In this document: positions 1 to 24,176 of the stretch, in pieces | Numbering within the stretch: the stretch's first letter is position 1 | Layout of the letters: each line of letters starts with the position of its first letter | Assembly (NCBI RefSeq): GCF_905147365.1 | Contig: NC_056422.1 | Span: forward strand, 2,110,501-2,174,500 | Source of the DNA: Aricia agestis | Taxonomy: Eukaryota > Arthropoda > Insecta > Lepidoptera > Lycaenidae | DNA length: 64,000 nucleotides | Direction of reading: 5' to 3' | Program-made: the position numbers and the translations under genes | Notes under the pieces: generated by a model | The model's input: only the letters and a program-made list of their open reading frames with translations | Told to the model about the DNA's origin: nothing | Databases searched by the model: none

Positions 1-124
1 GTTATTAACTTAAATTTAATGTTGTGTTATATACGTTACGTTACGTCATACGTTATGGTTAAATATCACAATCTCCATTAAAATAAATTGAGGTAATCAA
101 TCAATTTCAAAGGACTGTGGCAAC

Positions 125-420
125 GATAAAGTTAATATACCTAGCGGAATAGAGAAACAAAGGCCTGAGCTCGAGAGATGTCACTATCAGTAACACTACG
201 TGGTAAAAAGAGACGTGTGATATATGGCAGCAGCACTCTTATTTTGACATCCAGTCGGCACGTGCCGCACGTTGACTATTTAATCTCATAGAATTCATGT
301 TCAATAATGCCTGTGTAAGTGTATACGTACACATATTTTTCACACAGGTGAAAACCAATTTTGGTTACGTTTGACAGCTCGAGATTGTTGCTCTATTCCG
401 CTAGGTATATTAACTTTATG
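125..420. mobile_element. hAT-like MITE with 8-bp target-site duplication
   Basis: The ends are inverted repeats (ATAAAGTTAATATACC / GGTATATTAACTTTAT, continuing through CTAGCGGAATAGAG). They are flanked on both sides by GTGGCAAC (117-124 and 421-428), the 8-bp duplication typical of hAT. No ORF of note. It lies in an aPKC upstream intron. Confidence 0.75.
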
Positions 421-695
421 GTGGCAACAAATGTTTAGAATTGTAAAGGATATTATGTCACTATTATTTTTAAGCTTTTCACGCAAAAATTGATATATTT
501 TGATGGAGTATTATTAAAATATTGTCTACATTTAAAAATAATGAACTCTGGCTTTCCGACATTATAATATGAGACTTTGGTATTCATTATATTTTAAAAT
601 GTAGAGAATATTATTTCACATTATTGAAACGTTCAACGTGTTTCGTTTCAGCTTTATTATGTACTTTGTTCCATATGTTAGGCAATCATATGTGA

Positions 696-893
696 CTAGA
701 TGACGCCCGCAACTCCGCTGCGCCAAAATTTGCTATCGCGCGGGAATCGTACATTTTTTCAGGATAAAAAGTATCTTATGTCCCTTCCCGGGACTTAAAG
801 TATCTCCACACCAAATTTCAGTGAAATCGGTTTAGCGGTTCGGGCGTAAAGACGTAATAGACAGATACACTTTGCATTTATAATATCACTAGC
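696..893 (-). mobile_element. Helitron-like element, short type, reverse orientation
   Basis: Reverse complement of the family seen at 61640: the 3' end reads CTAG (696-699), then GATGACGCCCGCAACTCCG, internal GGGACTTAAAGTATCTCCA, and 5' end near TTTATAATAT. Confidence 0.65.
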
Positions 894-929
894 GACCCGC
901 CCCGGCGTCGCACGAGTATAAAATATATA

Positions 930-1235
930 GCCACTGAAAAATTTATTAAAATCGATAGACTATGATCCTTCACGTGGTCTACTTCTTATCTGTGCCAATA
1001 ACATAAAAATTGCTCCAGTAGTTCGCGATATAAGCCCTTTCAAATAATTTCCCCCTTTTTTCCACATTCTCCTATTAGTCTTAGCGTGATAAAGTATAGC
1101 CTATAGCCTTCCTCGATAAATGGGCTATCTAACACTGAAAGAATCATCAAAATCCGTTGCGTAGTTTTAAAGATTAAAGGGAACAAAGGGACATGAGGGA
1201 AAAAAGCGACTTTGTTTTATGATATTATGTATAGA
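930..1235 (-). repeat. Diverged relative of the 42029 Helitron-like family
   Basis: It contains TATAGCCTTCCTCGATAAA and TTAGCGTGATAAAGTATAG, the reverse complement of sequence in the element at 42029-42629. The ends are not clear. Confidence 0.5.
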
Positions 1236-1591
1236 TATCAGTATGGATTGTAATTCACGGAGATAGTAGCAGCATATGAGATATGAAGTAACTGCCTATA
1301 ATAAATCATTTCCAGTTTCTATGGTCCTTCGAGGCCTCGGGAATCAAGGACACGACATATTTGATCGAGTTGGGACATCGAGATAGGATGATAATATTGT
1401 CCTAGCAATTTATGTACACAACCCGCCAGTTTAGTTAATAGTTACATACATAGACTGCTTAAGTTATTATATAATAAATAGAATTTATACTTAAACGATA
1501 TAATATTGTCCTTGTGTGTGTTAAGTTACAGACAAAAAAGACAATATTATGTTGTATAACTAAACTACTATATTTTAAATATGTATACTGT

Positions 1592-1800
1592 ACTAGCTGT
1601 CCCGGCAAACGTTGTTTTGCCATAAAATGATTTTCCCTGTTTCCTGCTTTTCTCTTGAAGTTTTTCCGATTTTTTTTCTATAGACCTCACGGAGCTCGAG
1701 ACCTTTCCAACGAATGCAAAACTGTGGAAATCGGTTAGTGCGTTCTGGAGTTATAGCGTCAGGAAGGAAAAATTTTTATATTTTGCAATATATTAAATTT
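1592..1800 (+). repeat. ACTAGCTG / CCCGGCAAACG interspersed repeat, truncated
   Basis: It begins ACTAGCTGTCCCGGCAAACG, as at 4414 and 31451. The 3' part here is shorter and diverged. Confidence 0.6.
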
Positions 1801-2194
1801 ATTATATTGCATTTTAGATAATGCAGAATACAGATTTTGTCAGAGAATTCGTGGATGCAAAGTATAATTTAATGGTAACCGTACGTTATGCCATTATAAA
1901 CAGTTATTTATTCCACTTCCAACGGTCTATGCTCAATTGGCCATTCCGTCTACTCTGTGCCTTTGAAAATTTATCAGTATCAGTAGTTCACAATTAAATC
2001 AACATACAAGCAAATGTTCCCCATTTATAATATTAGTGTGCAATAGAGTTAATGAGATAAACCTTATTTCATTCATACGTAGTAAAATGAACGAATTGCA
2101 GACGTGACGTAAGGGGCTTACATTAATCACGTTAGGGAAGATATGCAGACAATACTTATCGATTTCCAGTCAGTGTTGCACTGCAGACCGCTTT

Positions 2195-2520
2195 TACTGC
2201 AAGAGCGGTGGTTTTGTTTACAAATCACACTGCATACATTTGCAAAATCGTGGCAAAACTCTGCCAATACACAGCTGCAGTATTTTGCAAAAGCTGACCA
2301 CGAAACTGTGAGAAAATTATGCTAAGTAAATTTGCAAAATCTCGCTGACAAAATAGGCGATATCGTGGCATAACTCTGTAGAAAATCTGCTGCAGAATTT
2401 TGCAAAATCGCATTGTAGATTAATGTAACAAGTGGTTTAATTCTAAAAAAACCAACCTCAGAATTTTACAATCTCTTACTGCAAAACTCTGCTAAACTGA
2501 TGCAGAATTCTACCAAAAAA
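2195..2520. repeat. Degenerate TGCAAAAT-type tandem repeat
   Basis: Many spaced copies of TTTGCAAAA / CTGCAGAATTTTGC on both strands. No gene. Confidence 0.5.
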
Positions 2521-2689
2521 TTTGTGCTTCGAACTCGTCACTCAATCGATTCTAATAATTCCGATTATTACGATTCCGATTAGTGTTAGTGAGTCGAAAT
2601 TCGGTAAATAGATTAGATTAGGTGATAGCGGCTATCAGTGGGCAGCATGACGCGCCGGGCACATGTCGTGCGGACTGCAGAGATATTTC

Positions 2690-3195
2690 GCAGGTGTGTA
2701 AGAGAGAAGTGAGTGGTTGAAATTAAGAGAAAGGTGTGTGAGTGGCAGAAGAAATGAGTGGTTGAAGTGAAGCGAAGGTGTGTGAGTGAGCGAAGAAATG
2801 AGTGGTTGAAATGAAGCGAAGGTTTGTGAGTGAGCGAAGAAATGAGTGGTTGAAATGAAGAGCCGGGTGTGTGAGTGAGAGAAGAAATGAGTGGTTGAAA
2901 TGAAGAAAAAAGCGTGTGACATAAAGTCAAGATGTGACCAAGTGAATGTGACGATGAAGAAGGCAACTAAGTGGTGATGAAGATGTTGCACTGGTTTGTG
3001 AGTGAGAGAGATATGAGTGGTTGAAATGGAGATGAAGACGTGTGAGGGAAAGAAGGGAACTGAGTGGTGGCGGATGTTTCCCGGGTGAGTGAGTAAAGGG
3101 AAGTGAGGTGATGGAAATGTAAATGAGAGAACTGAAGGATGATGATTGATGAACACGGCACATAGGTGTGCAGTGTGTGAGTGAGAAAAGAGAAC
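2690..3195. repeat. Minisatellite, about 44-bp unit
   Basis: Repeated GAAATGAGTGGTTGAAATGA plus GTGTGTGAGTGAG, regular near 2750-2900 and decaying to the right. It creates long minus-strand reading frames that are repeat artefacts. Confidence 0.75.
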
Positions 3196-3596
3196 TGTGT
3201 GACGCAAATATTTCACAGATGCGAGGATTCTTCTCACTGAAACACCTGTGACGAGATGGAGAGATTTTTCCCGAAACCAGAATTGAGTTAAATAGTGCAA
3301 GTGTGTTGAGTTTTAGTAAACATGTAAATATTTCGTAGGTACATATCCAACGATAAAAAGGTATGTGTATGTGTATGAGTTACCTGAGCAATAACTGGGA
3401 TGGCAGATATATTTAGCAGATGCTTTGTGAGAAAGAGAACATACAAACTACATCCATATTTAACCCCTTAAACGAAGTAAGGTCGATTCATTTGGCAGTG
3501 TCGATTGCATTAATGCGTCGCTAACGAGCCGATCGCCGCCAAATTCGTGCCAAGGACGATGCGATTCAAAACAGCTCCATTAAAATATATAACATG

Positions 3597-4227
3597 CATG
3601 GGCGTACCGAGGGGGTGGCGGGGGGGGGGGGGGGGCAGCTGCCCCCCCCTGCATCATGTTGACGTCCCTACTAAGTATATTGTCTAGTACTTTCGTCTAT
3701 AAAAATCAATGAGTTTCTAAAATACTAGAGTAGCAATGTCTTACAAAAGATTCTCATAAATGCGTAACCACTTTTTTGTTCAAAAGACAATGTCAAGTCA
3801 TATATTCGTTATGTCATTATGTATGTGAGATATGCCTGCAGGCATCTTCGAAGTGGCAACGCGTTGCTACCGTAAACTTCCAATCTAGTTACGTTAGTAA
3901 CATAGAATATCATTGATAAAAATTAAAAATTATAAAACAAATTATTGCCATTTGTTTGCAATACAATATTTTTACAACTAAAAATTATTAAACTTCCAAT
4001 CTAGTTACGTTAGTAACATAGAATATCATTGATAAAAATTAAAAATTATAAAACAAATTATTGCCATTTGTTTGCAATACAATATTTTTACAACTAAAAA
4101 TTATTAATTTTTTATTCTTTATAGCTTCACACCTAGCTTCTAAAAAATCTGATTTGCCCCCCCCTGGCCCAAAACCTGGGTAATTTGCCCCCCCCCCCCC
4201 CTGGCCCAGAACCTGGGTACGCCCATG
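3597..4227. mobile_element. hAT-like MITE with perfect 8-bp duplication and internal 116-bp tandem repeat
   Basis: Ends CATGGGCGTACC / GGTACGCCCATG, flanked by ATAACATG at 3589-3596 and 4228-4235. Internally, a segment starting AAACTTCCAATCTAG occurs at 3874 and again at 3990. G- and C-runs lie near each end. Confidence 0.8.
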
Positions 4228-4413
4228 ATAACATGTATCAGTAATAGGCAAAGTTTCATAGGCAAATGATATAAGCAATCGCGACGTAATTATAACCGAA
4301 CTAAACGCTAAATACTGAATAGCGTGGATGTACAAAACACTATACAGACGCTCAAACTTTTGACAAACTTCTTTTGAGCGCTAATTGGGTACTGATCAAC
4401 AATTTTATTTATA

Positions 4414-4732
4414 ACTAGCTGTCCCGGCAAACGTTTCTTTGCCATATAAAGTATTTCGCCCGTATTATTTTATTGAAGTGACTAAATAAGTATGTCACCA
4501 TAGCAACGTCCATCGCTATCCCGTCGCACGAACAATGGTCGCCGTCAGTCTCGAGTCGTAATAATTTACTATTATTTATTCAACAAAAGCACTTATCAAT
4601 ATATAAAGAACCCAGAAACCGAGTCTCAGACCCACTGATTATGCATATAAAATTTGGTTAAAATCAGTAAAGCCGTTTCGGAGGAGTACGCGGCCTAATA
4701 TTGTGACACGAGAATTTTATATATAATAAGAT
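4414..4732 (+). repeat. ACTAGCTG interspersed repeat
   Basis: Starts ACTAGCTGTCCCGGCAAACG and ends with GTGACACGAGAATTTTATAT. It lies 95 bp before the first aPKC exon of the window. Confidence 0.65.
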
Positions 4733-4826
4733 TATTATAATGTATGTATCATATTTTCTTCCGTTCAATATAACTTCCTAATATTATGTATACGATACTA
4801 TAACGTGTCTGTCTGTCTGTCCACAG

Positions 4827-16736
<11,910 letters not shown>

Positions 16737-17225
16737 CCACACGCCTGCCGCCTGCACCCCCATCACCCCGCGCAGGTATGACATACATGACATGACATGT
16801 GGCACCATTTTCGAGAATTTACGCTGAGGAAATTGTTGTTCGTCTTATCAAAATGAAGCTACTTACGAAAAGTTTGCTTGATAGTAATCAAGTCACAAAA
16901 TGTTCTAGACAACATGTTCTATTATATTGTGAATGTAGTGAATTATTGCCATTATGTGAGTAACTGACGACATCGGCTTAACGTAGAAACAGTGCTTCGT
17001 AACATTTCTCCTTCGACGGTTAGTTCCCCATCCGGTGATAGGCTTCGCAGACTTTCCGTAAAGTGTTAATTGTAACCAATTCCTAAATAACACATATTTT
17101 ATTCATTCCAGGCTTACGGGTACGGCGCCGAGTCGTCGTCGTCCGACTACGACTCGGTGTGCTCCGAGCTGCCGCCGCGCAAGCCCACGCTGCTGCAGCA
17201 CATGTTCTGTCTGCCGCTCAACTGA
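16737..17225 (+). CDS. Candidate alternative or readthrough C-terminal extension of aPKC
   Basis: After the TGA at 16734-16736 the same frame stays open for 13 codons to a good donor (CAG|GTATGA, exon end 16775). The next acceptor (ATTCCAG, exon from 17112) continues in phase 0 for 37 codons to TGA at 17223-17225. The second part looks coding: AYGYGAESSSSDYDSVCSEL, then PPRKPTLLQHMFCLPLN. The 13-codon link looks less coding-like. Three readings are possible: a spliced 3' UTR; UGA-C stop readthrough; or an alternative donor TGC|GTGTGA at 16731 that removes the stop and also joins 17112 in phase 0. Any extended form would bury the usual EDCV C-terminus. This is inference: the open frame and splice sites are seen, but use is not shown. 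Confidence 0.45.
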
Positions 17226-17271
17226 CCGCCGCGCCGACGCTGTCGACACTCACACGACTCACGTCACTGTC

Positions 17272-17825
17272 ACGACTGACATGAGTGTCATGAGTGACAT
17301 GAGTGGCACAACTGACATGAGTGTAACGAGTGACATGAGTATAATTGCTAGTGACATAAGTGGAATGAGTGTAAAGACAAGAGTGGTGTTAGCGGGCTCC
17401 TAAACGAGCAATTTTATTGCGCAGTATTGCGTAATTAATAACTATAGTTTTAATTTAAAAAAATAACTTCAATCTAACTGTCAAATAAACTGTTCAATAA
17501 AATTGAGTGATATTGCACAATACAATTGATCGTCTAGGGGCCGGCTTAGTGCCAATTTAAGTTATAGGTTTCGCAGTATGGCTTCAATCCGAACACTGAG
17601 AATAAAAACATACTGTAACCTTCAACATAATTACAAAAATATTATTTTTAAATTCTACAATATTACAAGTTACAATGTTATAATAATTTAGTGAAGATTA
17701 AATGACGTCATAATGTCAGAGTTGATACTCATGTCAGTATGGATGAGACACATTACCAATTACACTCATGTCAGATTTTGACAATCATATCATGTCAGTC
17801 GCGCTACTCATGTCACGTGACACTT
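17272..17825. repeat. TGACATGAGT repeats facing ACTCATGTCA repeats in aPKC 3' flank
   Basis: Several TGACATGAGT copies at 17276-17350 and their reverse complement at 17727, 17763, 17790 and 17805 could pair across the MITE at 17390-17556. Confidence 0.6.
17390..17556. mobile_element. TIR MITE in aPKC 3' flank
   Basis: Ends TTAGCGGGCTCCTAAACGA and TCGTCTAGGGGCCGGCTTA. It is the unbroken relative of the element at 32439-33299. Confidence 0.7.
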
Positions 17826-18040
17826 CCGTTACCCACGCACTCAATACACGCTACACAATCCGCGCTAACGTATCATGCATATAATATTATACATAATATA
17901 GTATGTACAGTCATATTAAAGATGGCTAAATGTATAGAAATGAGGGATGTGATTATATATGCGATATTTACCGATGTGAGCAATAATGTAATTAGAGAAT
18001 TGTAAAGAGCGGATATGTAGGAAGTATATACGTATATAAA

Positions 18041-18150
18041 TTAACGTTTTCATACACTAAACCGAATTGGTAATGAGTAATGACTCTTGGGTGTCAATTG
18101 TCATGTATTGTCAATGTCAAAAAATGCCAAGAGACATTAACAATTCGGTT
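18041..18150. repeat. Short inverted repeat
   Basis: ACCGAATTGGTAATG near 18060 against AACAATTCGGTTATA near 18140, with a CTCTTGGGTGTC / ATGCCAAGAGACAT inner pair. It looks like a small hairpin MITE. Confidence 0.45.
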
Positions 18151-20666
18151 ATACTGTACATTACTTTGATTGGGGTATTCCAAATGTAATATTTTCTATC
18201 CTGTGTTGTAAATTATGCCCCCTATTAGCATGATTATACGGTATGTTTTTATTTTTTAACACAGTCAGTTAAATTGCCTAAACAAACACATAACTTATGA
18301 TAGAGGAAAAGTTTAGATAATGTTATTTGACTGTGTTTGAAAACAAGAGTATATTACTGGGGTGATTATTCAGTATTATGCACAATTATTATGATGTTGA
18401 TTTTAATCGTTAATATTGTTTGAGAAATCTCCTCGACTGTTGAATGTTACGTTATTCTTGCATCGCTATCTGACATATTTATGGTCTGGGATTATATGAT
18501 CTGGGATCGAGGAGACCAGAGAAAATTCAAATCATTTTAAAATTGAACTGTAAACGAAAAGAGTTGAAAATGCGAAAACATCAAAATTTGTAAACGATTT
18601 TGAACTCTAAAGTTCTATTTTCTTTACCCTGAAATTTCTCCGGCCTTCTGGACTGGGCCATATAGTCAAAGCTACTAAATTAATTATTATAGTCTATAAT
18701 GTCTTGTTATAATTTTCTGGAGAGATGTTTGGTGCTCAGGTGACCGAAATTCCTAACATCTTGGGGCAGTTTCGATTATGTACAGAAAAATCGATTCTAA
18801 AACGAATATAATTCGATAGCTCGTAGTATTATCGAAATTACAAATGTAAATAATATAACCCGTGTATTATAAAAAGTTACGGAACATATTTTTTGGATTT
18901 ATCGGTAGTGTGGAAATTTCTAAAAGTGTATAAGACTTTAGTTTTACTTGTACCGATTGAAGAAGTATTGAAAGTAAGTAATATTGTGGTATTCTAGATT
19001 CTAGATTGGGCCTTGCTAATACTATTTCGAAGATATTAATGATATCTTCGCTGAAGTTAATCAATGTGTATTTGTCTATCAAATGGATTTTCCAACGTAT
19101 AAGACAAAGCCAGCGACATGAATAATAAGTGTAGACTAAATTATGTTTATTAGTAAGATCCATTAATTTTAACATTCCTTTTAAAATTATTGCTTTTTTT
19201 GTTTTGGGGGTGTAAAATTTAGGCATGTGAGGGTACATGTAAAACTAAATGCGTTAGTTAAGGTTAATCAAATCATCCGGTACTTGTGACTGTGCCAATG
19301 AGTCGTGGTTGATCTAATGTACTTTGGGCCTTATTTTTATGGCATTAAAACCGAAATTTAGTACAAAATCTGTAAAATGTACAGCCCTTTCAGGCTAATT
19401 TGAATCTTAATACTATAAAAATATAGTCGAAATTCAGTACACGGGATTAGCCCGCGGCTCAATAGTATTTATCGTATATTGACGACAGGAAACTGCTCAA
19501 AATTAAGGCACATAAGGAATTTACTGTAGTAACGGCCCCGCGGGGTGTAGTGCCCTAGATATCTAGATGTAGGCTAGATGCGTTTTAATGGGGGTGAAGG
19601 GGTGAAATTTTTTGAGGATCTAATTTTTTTTGAGGGGCGAATAGTATCGTAAAATCTATTATTATAGTTAAGAGTCTTAATTTAAGACTAGAAGGTAATT
19701 CATGTTATGCTTTTAATAGTATTTTTTAAGTTCAGCTCAAAGTTTTGGTCTTTCACCCCCTTGAATTTGGTGGCGTACCCCAGTAGAGATGTGAGGCAAC
19801 TGTTGTTGCTAGTTATCCCATTAGGTTTTATAAGGCACTGATCATTCCTATCGCATTTCTACGGAGTTTTTTTCTCGATTGCTTCATCTGTAAGAGCGCC
19901 ATCTGTTGAGTAAAGTTTGCCCAATAGATGGCGCTTTTGCTAATACAAATGTTTGTCATCGAGAAAACAGCTTTGCGGTCAGACAAGACGACAACGTTTT
20001 ATTCATTTGACTATACTAACTCTGTATTATGTTAGTTACGATTTTTTTATAATTTGACTGTTTGTTTGTACGTCGTCTCGTCTCACCGATATATATATAT
20101 CTATGCTAAGAGTAGCCCCTTACGACGAATACGTCACTCGATTAGTTAGCGAACGAATTTTATAATACTGAGCACCGTAACATATAATAATCGTTAACAA
20201 TCTGATATTATAACAAATTATTGTTACTGTAGATGAAAAGACTTTATATTATCGCGTTACGCGTGGAGGGTCGTCCACAACTATTCTAAATACTGTAGAA
20301 ACTCTTAGATATTTTGCACCGATATTACTAGATTGTTTACACGCGCGATAATCTCTTCGCCTCGGTTTATATGCGCACGCCCGAACGTGCGGCTCGGCCG
20401 CTACAACGCGAGATCACAAGAAAATGTGTGTAATGATTTATTTAAAAAAAAAACTATGAACGCTTCACACCACGTTGGTCTGGCCCCGTGCTAGCTGAAG
20501 GACTTGTGTTACGGGTACCAGACAACGGAAATATATTTAATACTTAGATACAATACATAGAAATACAAATATTTATTGGTCAAAAAATATACATTTAAGA
20601 TTTTTATTATATGATACACATAATATAATACACATCCATGACCCAGGAACTTTAAAAACTTTTAGT

Positions 20667-20736
20667 TCCGTCAGCAGGATTCGAACCCGCGACCCCCGGC
20701 TTGAGCTACCAACGCGCTCCACTCAGCCACATAGGT
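20667..20736 (-). tRNA. tRNA-like sequence, probably a pseudogene or SINE head
   Basis: On the minus strand there is an A-box-like TGGCTGAGTGGAGCGCG and a consensus B box GGGTTCGAATCC inside a five-pair T arm (GCGGG/CCTGC). The putative acceptor arms (CCTATGT and TGACGGA) do not pair, so a functional tRNA is unlikely. Confidence 0.5.
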
Positions 20737-22794
20737 CGTCTAAATAGTGGTGCGGTCGCGCTGTCGTGTACGTACGCTTGTGATCGCAGTGAAGCCGCCA
20801 ATCCGCGCGTTTGGGCGGCCGCATATAATTCGAGCATTCCGTTTTGTTTTCGGTCCCCGGACTAGAGGCCGCCGTCGTCGCCAGCGCAGGGTGTAGTTTT
20901 ATGTTAATTTAAAATGTATTTAATTAGTATTTTTGTACTAAGTATTTTAGTTTTATTCCACGTGGCGGAGCGCCGAAGCATCACATTTGTGGGTATTTTA
21001 ATGTGTTCTGTTTTGTGTTGGACGGTTATTTTATTTATGCACCTACTAACCGCATGACAATCTGAGGTGAAACCGACGAACTTGTATTTTAGTTTTTAAG
21101 AATCCTTGCATGAGTATTATTTTTGTGAGACTCACTTGTCCTATAAGCTGATTTGTTTGTACCGAGGGGTCAGCTTATGCTGGGCGAGTAGTCAACATTC
21201 CAAGTCGGTTTATATTTTTCTTTATGAAGCCGACGTCTGTTGTATTATGATCCGAGTTCCCAGTACATTGTGTAAAAACGCTAATAATTCATAAGAATTT
21301 TTAATATGAAATATCTATGAGAAGTTGTATTGTTTAAACAAACTTAATCTCTGTAATGTGACAATGAAACAACTCACGTGTTTTATCATATTGAAACTCT
21401 TGAAATAAAGTTTAATACACAATGTATTTGGAGCAAGTCGCTTGGTGCGCGAGATATTGTCGAACTAGACTGGATAACTTGAGATACTGTACTATTCTAT
21501 GCTTAACTGAAAATAAAAATAATTAATCTGATGGTATTGTTGTCATTTTATATAAAATAGGTATCCCTTTGCAATTCGTCCACACACCTTTATAGCAACA
21601 AATTTTTGATGACCAACTGGGAAAGACGTAGGGATGGGGAGCCCTTAATTGGTTGACCATTACTAAAACCAACTAAATCTATATGTCCCTATGGATATCA
21701 TTTTTAAACATTAAACATTTGCAAAAAAACTTTGTCCTATGCTTTGTATTATCTTTATGAATAAGATTGTATAATTCTCTTGGTTAAATAAGTGTAAAGG
21801 CTTCTTACAGACGAACGGCACGTGTCGGCGGCACGCGTCGGCGGCAGTCGGCGGCACGTATTGGCGGCAGTCAACGGCGGCCCTCGACAGTTTGCAGGCG
21901 GGCATCACGCTTGCAGGGGACCTACCACGATCTTTCCTAAAACTATCAGGTTTCCAGAACACTTTGTTGTAAGATTACAATAACATTACCGTACTCACTT
22001 TTCAAATATAATTTTACTAAAAAACAAACAGTAAAAGATGAAAAACATTGTTAAATCCGCTGTGAAATATCAACTTTTTTAAGATGGCTAGCTTGACGTT
22101 AAAGTAATATTCCTTATCTGTCAAACGGTGCCGCTTAGTAGAGGCACAGTATAGCAATAATGTCATATTGCTATACTGTGGTAGAGGTGGTGGTAGGCCC
22201 CATGTAGGCCCCCAGTTGTGACGTACCGCCTAAAGGTAAGCGTCCACAGGTCAGTATCGTACGCAACGGACCGCGGACGTCTCGCATGACGCATCAAACG
22301 GACAATTTTTTCACAGTACGTCCACTGTATCGGCAGCGTACGGATTACCGACTAGCCTAGTAAATGAATGCTCAAAAGGATGGATGGGAAAGTCAAAAGC
22401 AAGCAAACTTAATGCAAACACCTCTTCATACGTTATGTGCTCGTGGTACTTAATAACAATAACAAATGAAAATTATTTGAACCTGCCTGCCCGGCCCCGG
22501 GGCAGTTCCAGATGCCGAAAACACTATTTAAATACAATATTCGCTGTGTAAATATTTTTGGTAAAAGCACGAACATGTGCCAAGTGGACAATAGACGGTG
22601 GGTGAACTGGGAATAAAACAACATCTCTCCCATTGAAACATCAATTTATTTCCATTCAGGTGCGGACAAACAAAATTACATTGATATTAAGTAGTAAGTA
22701 CTACAACCTACGACTCGATATTTTACTAATGATATTTGGTACGTAATAAGTACATTCGATTACTGTCATAATAATAAACGAAGAATGAAAGAAC

Positions 22795-22872
22795 TTACTC
22801 ATCCATATTTCTGTCATTGTCTGTCAAATGACTTTCCAACGTGTAAGACAGAGACAGAAATATGGTTTACTT
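22795..22872. repeat. Hairpin repeat
   Basis: ATATTTCTGTCATTGTCTGTC against GACAGAGACAGAAATAT, a short-loop palindrome next to the larger TIR element. Confidence 0.5.
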
Positions 22873-22873
22873 A

Positions 22874-23830
22874 CGGCCGTTCCCAATATTTGATCTATCT
22901 CTGGTTTTGCCCTACTAGAGATAGGAATAGCTCACAATCCGGGAGTTGACAGTATGTTTAAAATTTTAAAATAATTATTAAATTTTATAGATTTATTGAT
23001 AAAAACTCTAAATCAATACAAATAACTAAAAAATAATTATTGATTTATTTTATTTTACATTGCAAAGAATTGAATTTTTTAACTGTAAGTCACGTGATTG
23101 GAAACGCTAATCTAAAGCAGTGACGTCATCGTTCAGTGTCAAACAAAATTGAAAGTTGTTAGGTTAAACACTTGGCCCGATTCGACCAAACTTGAAGTTA
23201 CACGAGTATAACTATCATGAGAATAATTTTACTCCTTTAATTTACTCTAGGGTATTATCTTTTGCATTTTACCAAGTTACTCAAAGAGTATGAAATAAAA
23301 TGTCAATTATAGTTCACAATGACACGGACCGTGACAGTTGAACCCTGTTGTGCAACTATTCTCAGTTTAATATTTACTCCACCAAAATAGCCCGTGTAAA
23401 TATTTACTCCCGTGTAATTACCTCATTCTTGGATTAGAAGTTGGAAAAACGCAAAACTAGCTTACTCTTAGATTAGGAGACAGTTATACTCGAGTAAAAT
23501 TTTACTCCAGTTTGGTCGAATCCGCCCTAAGTCACTTTTGCTCTGTCTACGCTTGTTTTGTTTCATGAACGATGACGTCACACATCACGTGACCATAATG
23601 CCGCGTTTTTGTGACATATTTTGAATTCAGTATTTAAAATATTTTTTTACTCATTCTAGGGCATAATAATGAATAAAATATTAATTAACAGGTATTATTG
23701 TAAACAACTGAAGCGCTTAAAACTATTTTTAAAAAGTTGTCAACTCCCGGATTGACATAAAATATATGGCTCTAATTCCTATCTCTATTAGGGCAAAACC
23801 AGAGATAGATCAAATATTGGGAACGGCCGT
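22874..23830. mobile_element. Non-autonomous TIR transposon (TTA duplication) with nested MITE
   Basis: Ends CGGCCGTTCCCAATATTT and its reverse complement, extending about 60 bp on each side, flanked by TTA (22871-22873 region and 23831-23833). Inside, about 23172-23529 is a second element with GATTCGACCAAACT / AGTTTGGTCGAATC ends. No transposase is seen. The TTA duplication suggests a PIF/Harbinger-like source (inference). Confidence 0.7.
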
Positions 23831-24035
23831 TAGCCTTTTTTTATTCTTTGTATATTAATAAGAATATTAAAACCTAAATGCCGTCTGTACCTACTACCTT
23901 ATCATTAATAAGTCACTCGGTTTCACTCTTTCACATTCCAATAAGAGCTCATAAAACACATCTAGAAAAAGTTATGTACTTAATACAAATTGGCAGAAAC
24001 TGAAGGATAAAAATACCGTCACGATTAAACACTAA

Positions 24036-24176
24036 GCCCCAATTTCACCAACGTCTGTTAGTGTTAACAGCTTGTTAAAATGTCATGTCTTCTCTTTTAT
24101 TCATATGAAAAACGAAAGAGGTAACGTGATACTAACTCGAGCGTTAACTTTAACGGTCCTTGGTGAAATTGGGGCT
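24036..24176. mobile_element. MITE with AGCCCCAATTTCACCAA ends
   Basis: Left AGCCCCAATTTCACCAACG, right TTGGTGAAATTGGGGCT. It shares GTTAACAGCTTGTTAAAAT with the broken copy at 10305-10788. Confidence 0.75.

Noticed and set aside
2635..3300. 221-codon minus-strand ORF rich in His/Ser/Phe/Thr
   Set aside because: It is the translation of a decaying 44-bp minisatellite; no domain or gene structure.
20667..20736. Functional tRNA gene
   Set aside because: B box and T arm are good, but the acceptor arms do not pair.
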